Source of the DNA: RI-153 sp963721725
GTDB lineage: Bacteria > Chloroflexota > Anaerolineae > Caldilineales > Caldilineaceae
Length of the DNA: 64,000 bases
Direction: 5' to 3'
Assembly (NCBI GenBank): GCA_963721725.1
Contig: CAVRLX010000033.1
Coordinates: forward strand, 1 to 64,000
The position numbers were made by a program, and so were the translations under genes. The notes under the pieces were generated by a model that saw nothing but the letters and a program-made list of their open reading frames with translations, ran no database searches and had not been told where the DNA came from. Numbering within the stretch: position 1 is the stretch's first letter; each line of letters starts with the position of its first letter. This document shows positions 7,224 through 16,800 of the stretch, in pieces.

Positions 7224-10200
7224 TCACTCCACTACCACCCGATCTGTGCCGCTGCGCCCAAAGACCTCAGGCGAATACATCTCTTCGGCCTTGGCGGGCG
7301 GCACAATGAAGGTGCCGGGCGTGGTGGCGCGGGCGGTGTAAGTGTACTCATAGACACCATCCCACAACAGCGAGGTGAAGGCTTCGGCGCGCTCATCGCG
7401 CAGATTCTGATGTTCGTACCAGGGACCCCACCACCACCAGCCGTAGCGGCTGCCACTGTCGGGATCGCTCTGCGGAATGCTGCCCACCACGGCCAGCGCC
7501 GGGTTGAGCGCTTCCAGCCCGGCGGGCAGCGGATCGATCAGCGCCACGTGATAGCGGCGGCTGGGCGCAACCATGGTCACACGCACACGCACACGTGCCC
7601 CCGCCTTCACATGCCAGACGCCATCCTCGTCCTGGCGCACGTCGGCGGCATCATCCACCGCCTCATAGACCCGCTCCACGGTGAAGCCATGATCGGCGGG
7701 TTCCAGGTGCAGATCGGTGGGGGCATAGCGCATGCCCAGCCGATAGTAGAGGCGACCGTCGCCCTCTTTTTGCAGGATCAACGGCACAGTGCCATCGTTG
7801 GCGGCTCCGTCTCGGCTATCCTGCACAATTTGCATGGGGATGTCGAGGTTCACGGTTTCCGTAGAGCGCCCCTGGAATTCCTGGCTGCCGGCGTATTGCT
7901 CACCCAGCCAGACGCGGGCCACAAAGTCAGGTGTCTGTGCTTCGTATTGGTTAAAATAGCCGTCCAGCGCCAGCAGCACCCAGACATTTTCTTGGGTGTT
8001 GTTCCAGCGCCCTTTTTCGCGATGGCCCAACAGCCCGCGCACCAGTTTGGGGATCAGATCACTATCAGGCGTCTCGCGCATCAGCGCTTCGAGGATCACG
8101 GCATCGGCACGCCGATCCGAGTAGAGCAGCAGATATTCGCCGTCGTCATAGCCATCCACAAAGTTGGCGGCCCCGGCGGTTTCGCTGACATTGTTGTTAA
8201 GATAGCGTAGGATCTCAGTGCGCACGTCTGCCGAAGCGCTGTCCCCGGCCAGCACAGTGAGCAGCCAGCCGATGCTCTCCAACGAGAGTTTTTCGAGGCC
8301 GCGCTGGGCGATGAGGCTGCGGGCCGTGCCCGTGTCAACATCTCCCAGCAGCGCCCGCACATAGAGCGCATACGAGACCAGGCTGTCCCGTGTCTTTTGG
8401 CTGTACCACGCCGGGATATTACTTTCGATGTTGCGCAGATATTCCAACGAACGGCTGATCATATCCTGCGGCACGGCGTAATCTTTGGCACGGGCGCGGG
8501 CCAGGGCATGGGCCGCATGGACGCTGTAATAGGGCCAGATGTCGCCGCCCTGTCGCCAGATGGGAAAGCCGCCGCCCCAATCCTGCAAGGTCTGCAAGAG
8601 TTGGATGTCACGCGCCATCGATTCGTCAATGGTCTGCGCCGAGGGCATGTCCGGCACGTCAAACGCCGTCAACACATCGCGCAGGGCCGCCACGCCCAAC
8701 ATGCGCGAGGCCACCTGCTCGGAGCATTCAAACGGATAGCGCAGCAGGTAGAGATAGGCATCGGTAAGGGCCTGCACCGCCGTGGAGGACATGGAGACCT
8801 CCAGCCCGCCATAGCTGGGGATCACATCATCCGGCGGCAACACGGGTTGCAACACTGCGCCGCTGTCGTCCACCTCGCCATAGACGGCGAAGGCTTCGGT
8901 GGTGGCAGGGGTGTAGACGGGCAGCGAGACCTCGGCGGCGTCAGCATAGGCGCCGCTGACCCCGGCAAACTGGAAGCGCGCTGTGCCTGCCGATGCTGTG
9001 GTGCTGGGGAAGCGCACCTCCACACGGTCGTTGGCAGGGACGGTGACGCGCTGTCCGGCGGTGTCAATGCCATCGCCAGCCACGGCACTCTCGGCGGTGA
9101 GATCGGCGTTGGTGACGCGCACCGCTACATCCACAGTCATGGGATCGTCGGTCTGGTTTTGGATGACCACGGGCAGTTCCAGCCGGTCACCAAAGTTGAG
9201 GAAGCGCGGGGCCGACGGGCGCACCATCAGCGGCAAGCGAGCGGTAAGGCTGGATTCGCCAGCGCCGAACTGCTTTTCGCCAGCCACAGCCACCACCATA
9301 ATACGGTAACGGGTCAGGTTGTCCGGCACGGTGACCTCGACCACGGCTTTGCCGTCGGCGTCGGTGCGTACTTCCGGCGCAAAGAGCGCCAGCGGATCAA
9401 AGTTACTGCGCACACGGATGGGCTGGCCGGCCTCATTGGCACTTGCGCCAGAGGCCGGAGCCGCCATGTCATAGGCCATTTCGGACTCTGCGGCATCAGA
9501 CTCAGCCATTGCCATCGTTGCCATGGCTGGCGCAGCCCGCCCCTCGCCCCCGGCGAAGGACTCCATCTTGCTGGCTTCGTCCAACAGGTCGGGGTTGAGC
9601 AAGATCAGGTTGGCGCGGCTGTGATAGTCCATCACGCCTGCCCCGCGCCCAGTGTAGAAGACGGTCACGGGGTCGGCCAGTTGATAGGCAGTGAGGGCCA
9701 GGATGGCCTCATCCACCACTATCACGGCCAGTTCGGCATCAGCCACGGGATCGCCCGCGGCGTTGGTGACGGTGACGGCAATCGTGGTGTCGCCGCCGGG
9801 TTCCAGCCGGGTATCGGCGGGTGCGGCGGCTACGCTCAGCGTGCGCGTCAGCGGCGGAATCTCCAAGTTTAGCTGCCCGGTGGCATAGGCGGGGCGCTTG
9901 GGCAGGTTTTCCTGGGCTTCACCGGCGTCATTCAGTCGCGGCGCAGCGCCCACCAGATCAACCTGTACATAAATGTTGGGAATGTACTTTTCCTCAACCG
10001 GGATTTGCAGCGTATAGGTCGGCCCGTCTAGGGTAATACGTTCCTGGCTGAGCAGCCCATCCCGGCGCAACGTCACCAGCCCCTCGGCGGGGAAGAAGGG
10101 CGATTGCACGAGAATCTCGGCAATGTCGCCGGGCTGGTAGCTGTCGGCGCTGGGGATCAGTTGCACTTCTTCTTGTTGCACATCGCGGCTGGGCGGGCGC

Positions 10201-13200
10201 TGTCCGCCGCTGACCCAGCGTGTGAGTACAGTCTGATTTTCACGGCCTTCTTCGTCGGTCACCGTGGCGGTGATCTGGATCTGCCCGCCCAGGTCAAACG
10301 TGAAGGTGCAGGTGGCAAACTCGGCGTTGGGATCGTCGGGATCGGTGGCGTTGGTGGTTTCCGTGGTGCAGGTCTGCACGTCCTCTTCCACCTCTTGCCA
10401 TTCGCCGTTTTTGTATTCCCAATCCAGGCGCACGGCTTGAACATTTACAGGCTGACCGGTGACCGGGCTGCCGTCAATATCGGTGACGGCAACTTCGATC
10501 TCCAATGGCTTGCCCCGCTCGACAAAGTAGCCGGTTGTACGCAACCCCACGTAGAGCGCCGCCGGATGTACCAGCAGATCAGTACCGGAAGTCCAAGCTT
10601 GGCGGTTGACGTCCATCACCGTGGCCTGGGCGTTGATGTTCATGGGCAGAGCCGGATCAGGCTGCTGGAAGTCGATGCGCAGATTATGCTCGCCGGAGGA
10701 ATCAGTGCGCGAGACAAAGCTGGCGCTGCGCTCTTGGCCGAAGGGTTCATAGCTGTAATACCACCACGGCGTCCACACCCCGAAGGTGAAATCGCTCCAA
10801 TTAGGCGGGCGATAGCTGGTGGTGGAGGCGGAAACGGTCCAGTTGACCTCGGCGCCGGGCAGCGCCGCGCCGGTGTAGTAGTTGGCGTTCACTGTGGCAA
10901 TGGCATGTTCGCCCACCAGATGCGGGCCTTCGCTGGCCGTGGCCGTGACTTCAAACTCTGGGCGGCGGAACTCTTGCACCTGGAAAGTATGATAGTAGTT
11001 GCCACTGGCGGCGTACAGTTCCACCGTGGCGTAGCCCAGGTTGATATTTTCGGGCAGATCAATCGTGAAATCGAAGCCCCCCAACGAGTTCAGGGTGGCG
11101 CTGCCTTCGGCTATCTGGTTGCCTTGCGGCTCGGTGACCAAATAGCTCAACTGGCTGCCCGTACCGATAAGCGAAACATCGCCCTCTGGCCCAGCCTCGA
11201 TGCCACGCACCCAGCCTTTCAGGTGGACAGTCTCGCCGGGGCGGTACATGCCGCGGTCGTCAAAGACAAAGAAGCGGGTTTCAACGCCGCGGTTCTGCGC
11301 CTTCCAGCCGGGGTCGCCGCTGTAATAGTAGGTGGAATAGGGAATGAAGGCGGCGTCATCGCCACTGCGGGCCAGGATCTGCATGGCCCCATTGTTGCCC
11401 GTGGGCAGCGGCAAACGGGCTGTGCCGGTCTCGTCGGTGCGGCCCGTGATATTGGTGGGATAGAGTTGCACCTCCACGCCGCCCAGCGGTGCGCCGTCGG
11501 CCAGATTGTTGGCCCAAACCAGCACTTCGTCGTCGTCGATGAAGGCATCCAGGCCAATCCCGGTGACTTGAATCAGCTTTTGCGCCGTGTACGAGCGGAT
11601 GCGCTGCGCCATGTCTCGGCTGAAGAGCGACGAGAGCAGCCCCGGATCAGGCTTGATGATCAGGATCAGGCTGCCGGTGTCACTGTCCAGCACGGGGGCC
11701 AGATCAAGGCGGGTCTCGGTGAGGGCGTCGGTTTCGCCTTTGATATCGATGCGCTTTTCCAGCACGAGTTTGCCGGGGGGCGGCGGCGCTTCGTCCAGCC
11801 GCCACGCTTCCTGCATCCACTGGAGATACTCGGTGTACTGCTCTGGCTGGATGGCATAGGCTTGCACGTCTACGCTGCCGATGTTAACCGAATAGAAGCT
11901 ATAGGCCGGCTCGCCTGCCGGGTCCATGACGATAAAGTTATTGCCCGGCGCGGTGAGATAGGGGAAGGCCGAGCCAACGCGGAAGGTTAGTGTAACGGCT
12001 TCGCCCAGTTTTTGCCCGTAGATATCTTGCAGGTCGGCGCTGAGGGTCACTTTGTAATTAGTGCGCCCGGCGGTGTTGCCGCGCAGGGTCATGTAGTTGC
12101 CGAAAACATCGACTTCCAGCGCGCTGAGCGACGGATCAACGGTGACCAGCGCTTTGTCAAAGGCGTTGGCATCAATCGGGTTCGTGAAAATAATCTCCCA
12201 CGGCGTGAAGGGCGGACACTCGTTATTCCAGCCACAATGATATTCACTGACCCGAAACTCGCCATAGGTCTGGAACGAGAAACTTTGCGTTTCTGCCGTG
12301 GTTAGCGGCCCTTCGGCGGACGGTGTGCCCGCCAGGAAATTCACCGTAATCGTCGTGCCTTTGGGCAATTCCCGAGTGGGCACAAAGGCCAACCAGCGCC
12401 CTTCTTCGGCGTTGGCGATTAGCCATTTGAGCGAGCCACCCTGTTCGGCCTCGGTTGCCATGCGCACGGGAATGGTCTGCCCGCCCGCTGTGACCTTGAC
12501 GTATTCCAGCACGGCGGCAGGGTCGATGCGCTGATCAAAAGCGGCGAAAAGCGTGGGTGTCAGCGGTTCGGCACTGCCGGTGGGATAGCTGCGCTGGAGT
12601 TGGGGCGGCGGTGTGCGAAAGGTCCATGTCACGGCTTCGGCCAGGGCGTTGCCCGTGGCCGATTCTGTGCCCGCCGGGATCTCGGCGGTGTATTCAGTCG
12701 CCATGGGCAGGCGGTCTATGCCCTCGACGTCGGCTTCAAAAAAGAGCGTTTTCGTGCCCACCCAGCGCCAATGGCCTTCGACGGCGGGCGTCAATTGCAC
12801 CGGCACATCGGCGGCGGCCAGTTCGGCGTGGCTGGTCAGCGGGACCATAGCCTGGTTAAAGGTGACGCTGAGTTGGGGCACAACCGGCACATCGCCTTCG
12901 GGCGAGAAACGCAGCACCTCTAGCGCGGCCTCAGCGTTTCCCTCTGGTGCAGCCAGTTCGTCGGCGGGCGGGAAGGCAAGATCGACTTCTGTGCCAGGGC
13001 GGGGCGGCGGCAGCACGTCTTCGGGCAGGCGATAGTCCTGGGTGTCGGTGATGACACTTTGCACAGCCGGCAGCCGGTTGATCACGGCCTGCAATTCATC
13101 GGCAGAGAGCGGTTGGGTCTCGGCCACGGCGATCTGAACGGCACTGGGATCAAATTCCGGTTCGCCCTCGCTCAGGAGAAAGGGCAGCCCCTCGTCGGGC

Positions 13201-13343
13201 GACGTGGGTTCTTGAGACGAAACCGCATTCACAGTTACATCCATAGAGCCTCCTGTGGAAGCACTTGTATTACCTCCGCCGCAACTGGTGATGAGCAGCG
13301 CAAGGAGTAGCAGAAGATTGAGCCAGCGATGATGGCGTGTCAT
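7224..13343 (-). CDS. Bacterial alpha-2-macroglobulin lipoprotein with thioester motif
   Basis: This is a 2039-residue lipoprotein. Residues 1-20 form a signal peptide with the lipobox ITSC (Cys21 lipidated). The architecture is typical of bacterial alpha-2-macroglobulins: N-terminal MG-type beta-sandwich domains (SYPTGSAEPLTPTLFAAFDQ, an Ig-like fold), a central macroglobulin core (VFDDRGMYRPGETVHLKGW, RRPEFEVTATASEGPH), then VRSNFDPLALFAPEVRTDADG before the alpha-toroid domain. The toroid holds the thioester signature PFECSEQ with Cys1540 and Gln1543. The family traps attacking proteases by covalent capture when its bait region is cut. The bait region cannot be read from sequence, but the Ala/Met/Ser-rich stretch near residues 1255-1295 is a candidate. 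Unlike E. coli yfhM, no PBP1C gene is adjacent; a VTT/DedA gene overlaps its start by 74 bases. The ATG at 13343 follows a purine-rich AAAGGGAAA. Confidence 0.93.
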   Translation of the reverse strand: MTRHHRWLNLLLLLALLITSCGGGNTSASTGGSMDVTVNAVSSQEPTSPDEGLPFLLSEGEPEFDPSAVQIAVAETQPLSADELQAVINRLPAVQSVITDTQDYRLPEDVLPPPRPGTEVDLAFPPADELAAPEGNAEAALEVLRFSPEGDVPVVPQLSVTFNQAMVPLTSHAELAAADVPVQLTPAVEGHWRWVGTKTLFFEADVEGIDRLPMATEYTAEIPAGTESATGNALAEAVTWTFRTPPPQLQRSYPTGSAEPLTPTLFAAFDQRIDPAAVLEYVKVTAGGQTIPVRMATEAEQGGSLKWLIANAEEGRWLAFVPTRELPKGTTITVNFLAGTPSAEGPLTTAETQSFSFQTYGEFRVSEYHCGWNNECPPFTPWEIIFTNPIDANAFDKALVTVDPSLSALEVDVFGNYMTLRGNTAGRTNYKVTLSADLQDIYGQKLGEAVTLTFRVGSAFPYLTAPGNNFIVMDPAGEPAYSFYSVNIGSVDVQAYAIQPEQYTEYLQWMQEAWRLDEAPPPPGKLVLEKRIDIKGETDALTETRLDLAPVLDSDTGSLILIIKPDPGLLSSLFSRDMAQRIRSYTAQKLIQVTGIGLDAFIDDDEVLVWANNLADGAPLGGVEVQLYPTNITGRTDETGTARLPLPTGNNGAMQILARSGDDAAFIPYSTYYYSGDPGWKAQNRGVETRFFVFDDRGMYRPGETVHLKGWVRGIEAGPEGDVSLIGTGSQLSYLVTEPQGNQIAEGSATLNSLGGFDFTIDLPENINLGYATVELYAASGNYYHTFQVQEFRRPEFEVTATASEGPHLVGEHAIATVNANYYTGAALPGAEVNWTVSASTTSYRPPNWSDFTFGVWTPWWYYSYEPFGQERSASFVSRTDSSGEHNLRIDFQQPDPALPMNINAQATVMDVNRQAWTSGTDLLVHPAALYVGLRTTGYFVERGKPLEIEVAVTDIDGSPVTGQPVNVQAVRLDWEYKNGEWQEVEEDVQTCTTETTNATDPDDPNAEFATCTFTFDLGGQIQITATVTDEEGRENQTVLTRWVSGGQRPPSRDVQQEEVQLIPSADSYQPGDIAEILVQSPFFPAEGLVTLRRDGLLSQERITLDGPTYTLQIPVEEKYIPNIYVQVDLVGAAPRLNDAGEAQENLPKRPAYATGQLNLEIPPLTRTLSVAAAPADTRLEPGGDTTIAVTVTNAAGDPVADAELAVIVVDEAILALTAYQLADPVTVFYTGRGAGVMDYHSRANLILLNPDLLDEASKMESFAGGEGRAAPAMATMAMAESDAAESEMAYDMAAPASGASANEAGQPIRVRSNFDPLALFAPEVRTDADGKAVVEVTVPDNLTRYRIMVVAVAGEKQFGAGESSLTARLPLMVRPSAPRFLNFGDRLELPVVIQNQTDDPMTVDVAVRVTNADLTAESAVAGDGIDTAGQRVTVPANDRVEVRFPSTTASAGTARFQFAGVSGAYADAAEVSLPVYTPATTEAFAVYGEVDDSGAVLQPVLPPDDVIPSYGGLEVSMSSTAVQALTDAYLYLLRYPFECSEQVASRMLGVAALRDVLTAFDVPDMPSAQTIDESMARDIQLLQTLQDWGGGFPIWRQGGDIWPYYSVHAAHALARARAKDYAVPQDMISRSLEYLRNIESNIPAWYSQKTRDSLVSYALYVRALLGDVDTGTARSLIAQRGLEKLSLESIGWLLTVLAGDSASADVRTEILRYLNNNVSETAGAANFVDGYDDGEYLLLYSDRRADAVILEALMRETPDSDLIPKLVRGLLGHREKGRWNNTQENVWVLLALDGYFNQYEAQTPDFVARVWLGEQYAGSQEFQGRSTETVNLDIPMQIVQDSRDGAANDGTVPLILQKEGDGRLYYRLGMRYAPTDLHLEPADHGFTVERVYEAVDDAADVRQDEDGVWHVKAGARVRVRVTMVAPSRRYHVALIDPLPAGLEALNPALAVVGSIPQSDPDSGSRYGWWWWGPWYEHQNLRDERAEAFTSLLWDGVYEYTYTARATTPGTFIVPPAKAEEMYSPEVFGRSGTDRVVVE

Positions 13344-14034
13344 GGATAGTTTCCCTTTCGTCCCAAAATGTTAAAAGCCGAGAAAGTGGCGCAACATGGG
13401 CAGCGAACCCGCCGGCCAGAGCAATCAAGATGTGTTTGATGATCTTGCCGGGAATGACCATGCCCAGAAAGAGCGGAACCCGCATCCGCATGGCCCCCGC
13501 CAGAATGCCCACAAAATCAAAAACGGGAAGCGGTAAAATCGCGAGTACAAAGAGGGCAAGGGCCGTATAGCGGGTGGCAAAGCGTTGTAGAAACGGATTG
13601 CCACCCTCCTGGCTGACCAGCAAGCGCCCACTGGCCCCGGCGACATAGCCGCTTAGCTCGCCCAGGCCGCTGGCGATCCCGGCGATAATGCCCAGGGTAA
13701 TGGGGTTAAAGACCCCGCCCATGCTAAAAACCACGGCCAGCCCCGGTGCGGGCAAGATCACAGTGGCGCTGGAGGTGAAGCTGATCAGGGCGACGCCCAG
13801 GTATCCCCAGCGCCCCATGGCCTGCACCCACGATGGGTCCAGCGCGGCCCAAAAGGAGCCAGCCGTAATCAGCAAAAGGGCCAGCAGGCTGCCCATGATA
13901 CGCAGAATTTCGCCCAGGCTGCGGCGGGTAGGGAGAGAAGCCGATTGGAAGCTGGCACTGTTTTCGCTAGCGGATCTATTTTCCACAGCAGGCTTACCTC
14001 GCGGCCCATCAGGGGGCATGGTGGATTGGGGCAT
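13270..14034 (-). CDS. VTT/DedA-like membrane protein
   Basis: This gene encodes about 254 residues from an ATG at 14034; a TTG at 14118 would add 28 residues, and no clear ribosome site supports either. After a polar N-terminus of about 45 residues come hydrophobic helices and the VTT (SNARE-associated/DedA) core: LISFTSSATVILPAPGLAVVFSMGG, then GLGELSGYVAGASGR, then FVLAILPLPVFDFVGILAGAMRM and FLGMVIPGKIIKHILI. The G-E-x-x-GY and the P-x-P-x-x-D motifs are the conserved re-entrant parts of the family. DedA/VTT proteins are membrane lipid flippases or scramblases (undecaprenyl phosphate or phosphatidylethanolamine). Its 3' end overlaps the alpha-2-macroglobulin start by 74 bases in another frame, so the two are probably translated from one mRNA. 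A 10-bp direct repeat TCCGATTGTA occurs twice at 14041-14060 before its start. Confidence 0.82.
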   Translation of the reverse strand: MPQSTMPPDGPRGKPAVENRSASENSASFQSASLPTRRSLGEILRIMGSLLALLLITAGSFWAALDPSWVQAMGRWGYLGVALISFTSSATVILPAPGLAVVFSMGGVFNPITLGIIAGIASGLGELSGYVAGASGRLLVSQEGGNPFLQRFATRYTALALFVLAILPLPVFDFVGILAGAMRMRVPLFLGMVIPGKIIKHILIALAGGFAAHVAPLSRLLTFWDERETIHDTPSSLAQSSATPCAAHHQLRRR

Positions 14035-14236
14035 AATCAGTCCGATTGTATCCGATTGTATACGGGACGAACGACAAGGGGTGAATGTTCCAGGCCGGGG
14101 AAGATAAACGGGGGACAAGCGTGTAGGCTGTCATTCCCCCTGTGATTGATCTTCACCGACGTTTGGGAGCACGAGGCCCGTCGAGCATCACTCTCGACAG
14201 GTCTGGTCTATAATGCTAGTCACGCTACAGGTCTAG

Positions 14237-14300
14237 GGTGCGACGCACTCGCCACAAGAGATTTTCAAGACCGATCTACTTCTGGCGAGTGCGTCGCACC
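14237..14300. repeat. Dispersed hairpin repeat, copy 3
   Basis: Perfect 18-bp arms at 14237-14254 and 14283-14300 flank a 28-base loop. The outside flank TACAGGTCTAG on the left is the complement of the right flank of copies 2, 4 and 6. The 378-base stretch 14035-14412 holds nothing else I can support apart from a small hairpin (GTCGAG...CTCGAC near 14179). Confidence 0.92.
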
Positions 14301-14412
14301 TGGTTAGTGACTAGCGATCAAGTGCGGGACGGGTGAAAGGTACGCATCAAACGGTTAGGAGTTGCGCTGTGGAGCGCACTCTTCGGCGAAGGTGAATCTG
14401 TAGGATTAGGGT

Positions 14413-15759
14413 CTACTCTTCGGTAGAAATTGTAATTGACTCAATCGTGTCTTCAAAGGTCAGGGTGGGCAACACATCTTCGCCTTCGATCAGTTGACCA
14501 AAGAAGGAGAGCTGGCTGGCGATCTCGGCGGGCAGTTCGGCGTTGAGGATCAAGACTTGGCTGCCATTGCTCATTACGGAACCGGTGACGGGATCTTGAG
14601 AGGGCAGATAGGCCAGTGCACCGATCTCAATCAACGCTGCCGGGTTCAGCTCTGCCGGGATGAAATAGCCCACAAAGCTGCCGGGATTATTTTCCGGTGC
14701 GCCAAAGATCACCACTTCAGAGACATCGTTAATCGGCGTGCCGTCATAGTAGCCCAGCGAGGCCAACAGCACAAAGTTGTTCACCGAAGCGGGCGCAGCC
14801 ACTGCATCCAGACGAAAGACCAGAGCGCCCTTGCTGGTGGTCACAGTTGCCACATAGCTCTGTTCAACGTCGATGACCATCTCTGGCGCGGTGTTGAAGG
14901 CGTTGGCTTTCTCTTCCCCAGGGAGATCGGCCAGCGGGCGATCCCCGGTGCTGAAGTCATCGGGGGCGATAGCGCTGGGCGCATAGGGTGTGGGCGACGG
15001 GGTGGGGGTGGGGGTGGGCGGCGGCGGCGGTAAGATACTGCTGTCGCTCTCTTCAATGGTCACCGTTTCCAACAGATCACCCTCAAAATCTGGGGCCTGT
15101 CCGGGATCACGGAGGGTTAGTTGATCCAGCACTTCGATGCCTTCAATCACCTCGCCAAAGATGGTGTGCGCGCCGGTGAGCCAGGGCGTGGGCGCAAAGG
15201 TGATGAAGAACTGACTGCCGTTGGTGCCGGGGCCAGCATTTGCCATTGCCAATTGGCCGATTTTGTCGAACTCCACGCCAGCCACGATCTCGTCCTGGAA
15301 TTGATAGCCCGGTCCACCCGCGCCGGTGCCCGTGGGATCGCCGGCCTGGGCCATGAAGCCCTCCAAGACGCGGTGGAAAGTGGTGTTGTCGTAATAGCCT
15401 TCACGGGCCAGGAAGACAAAGTTATTCACAGTCACGGGGGCGCGGTCCGCAAAGAGTTGTACTTTGATGTCGCCCTTTTCGGTGACCAGCGTGGCATAGT
15501 AATACTTGTCCGGGTCCAGGGTCATTTCGGGCATGGCGCTGTACATGTCTGCGCGCGCAGCTACATCAGACGCATTCTCGCCAGCGCTGGCAGCCGCGGG
15601 GGTTTCAGCGGGGGCTTCGGTGACGGACGGTTGAGCAGCCTCAGTGGGTGCGGGCGCATCCGAGCCGGGCAGCGACGGCAGGTCACAGGCGGCCAGCGTC
15701 AGGCTCAGCATGAGGATCAGCATTAGCCAGAGAGTCCGGCGTTTGGTTACATTTTGCAA
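14413..15759 (-). CDS. Cyclophilin-type peptidyl-prolyl isomerase lipoprotein with a second, degenerate cyclophilin domain
   Basis: This is a 448-residue secreted lipoprotein (lipobox LAAC, Cys25) with a Pro/Ala/Glu linker. Residues about 85-230 form a complete cyclophilin domain. By alignment to human CypA, the catalytic set is present: Arg130 (FHR), Phe135, Met136 and Gln138 (GFMAQ), Gln183 and Phe185 (GSQFFI), Trp193 and His198. A Pro/Thr linker follows, then a second cyclophilin-like copy (about 300-440) that starts with the same strand pattern (VATVTTSKGALVFRLD, APASVNNFVLLASLGYYDG) but has lost the FHR and QFF motifs. It should therefore be inactive and may bind peptides. The enzyme isomerises Xaa-Pro bonds during folding of secreted proteins. 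It lies 30 bases downstream of the WecA-type gene, at the end of the envelope run. Confidence 0.9.
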   Translation of the reverse strand: MQNVTKRRTLWLMLILMLSLTLAACDLPSLPGSDAPAPTEAAQPSVTEAPAETPAAASAGENASDVAARADMYSAMPEMTLDPDKYYYATLVTEKGDIKVQLFADRAPVTVNNFVFLAREGYYDNTTFHRVLEGFMAQAGDPTGTGAGGPGYQFQDEIVAGVEFDKIGQLAMANAGPGTNGSQFFITFAPTPWLTGAHTIFGEVIEGIEVLDQLTLRDPGQAPDFEGDLLETVTIEESDSSILPPPPPTPTPTPSPTPYAPSAIAPDDFSTGDRPLADLPGEEKANAFNTAPEMVIDVEQSYVATVTTSKGALVFRLDAVAAPASVNNFVLLASLGYYDGTPINDVSEVVIFGAPENNPGSFVGYFIPAELNPAALIEIGALAYLPSQDPVTGSVMSNGSQVLILNAELPAEIASQLSFFGQLIEGEDVLPTLTFEDTIESITISTEE

Positions 15760-15789
15760 AATAGTCTCCTTTTGATTAAGAAAAGAATG

Positions 15790-16789
15790 TTAGACGCCAC
15801 CGTTGCGAAATTCCAGCCACCACAGGCCAAACAACGCAATCAGCAGCATACTCACGCCGATAACCAGGGCTTCAGTCCGGTTCGCTTCGGTGAGATAGAT
15901 CGAAGAGAGACCAGCGGCCCCGGCGATGAGATAACAGATTAAGACAGCCTCGCGTTTGCTGCCGGTGAGCCGGGCCAGACGGTGGCTGACATGATCTTTA
16001 CCCGCCGTGGTCAGCGGATTTTTGCCCCGCCGCAAACGACTGATAAAGGCCAACGTGGTATCGAAAATGGGCAACCCCAACACCAACACCGGGATCATCC
16101 ACGTGGTGGCAACACTGTTGGACGGGAAGCGTAGTTTGATCGCCACCGCCGATAACAGGAAACCGATGAAAAGGCTGCCTGTATCTCCCATGAAAATATA
16201 CGCCGGGTTCCAGTTATAGATCAGGAAGCCTGCACTCGCTCCGGCCAACGCTGCTGCCAACGCGCCCCACAAAGTATTGGTTACTCATGGCCGAAAGCAG
16301 CGTAAAAAAGACAGCGGCGATCATGGCAACGCCGCCTGAAAGGCCATCCATGTTGTCAAGCAGGTTGAGGGCATTGGTGATGCCCACCACCCAGACCAAT
16401 GTCAATATAACATCGACCCAGCCACCAAAGATGCGAATCTGCACGCCACTGTAGACCAAGATCAGCGCGGCGGCGAGTTGACCGGCCAGTTTAACATAGC
16501 TGCCCAGCCCGCGGCGGTCGTCGATGATGCCCAGAATGCTGACCAACGACGCCCCCACAAAAATCCCCACCACTTCGTTGATATAGCGGCGGTCGCCGAA
16601 AAAGAAAAGGGCCAGAATAAAAGCAGCGTAGATCGCCGCGCCGCCCATGAGCGGGACCGGGCTGGTATGGATCTTGCGGGCAGCGGGTTGATCCAAGATG
16701 CCCAAGCGCAGGGCCAATCGCCGGGCCAACGGCGTGCCCCCCACAGCAAAGATCAGCGCGCTGACTGCCATCAATAGATATGGTGTCAT
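15790..16789 (-). CDS. WecA/TagO-type undecaprenyl-phosphate sugar-1-phosphate transferase, split by a frameshift
   Basis: Two reading frames together make one complete polytopic transferase of the MraY/WecA family. The first (from the ATG at 16789) carries ARKIHTSPVPLMGG, LGIIDDRRGLG and NALNLLDNMDGLSGG. The second carries YNWNPAYIFMGDTGSLFIGF and AGKDHVSHRLARL. These include the DD, NxxNxxDGxDGL, MGDxGS and HxxHR motifs that bind Mg2+ and the substrates. The enzyme moves a sugar-1-phosphate (usually GlcNAc-1-P) from a UDP-sugar to undecaprenyl phosphate, the first step in making a surface polysaccharide. The frame changes at a G4 run (CCCC on the plus strand, 16265-16268); dropping one base gives a continuous QYFVGALAAALAG. 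This is most likely a sequencing error. It lies 11 bases after the O-antigen-ligase-like gene. Confidence 0.85.
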
Positions 16790-16800
16790 GGACGCGTTCC

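Noticed and set aside
8397..9872. Long plus-strand open frame (491 codons) opposite the alpha-2-macroglobulin gene
   Set aside because: Shadow frame; His/Gly/Arg-rich with no known domain.
10104..11990. Long plus-strand open frame (628 codons) opposite the alpha-2-macroglobulin gene
   Set aside because: It mirrors the GC-rich codon use of the macroglobulin gene; no ribosome site or recognisable domain.
14179..14214. Possible promoter (TATAAT near 14209) and hairpin before copy 3 of the repeat
   Set aside because: No fitting -35 element at the right distance and no rightward gene follows.
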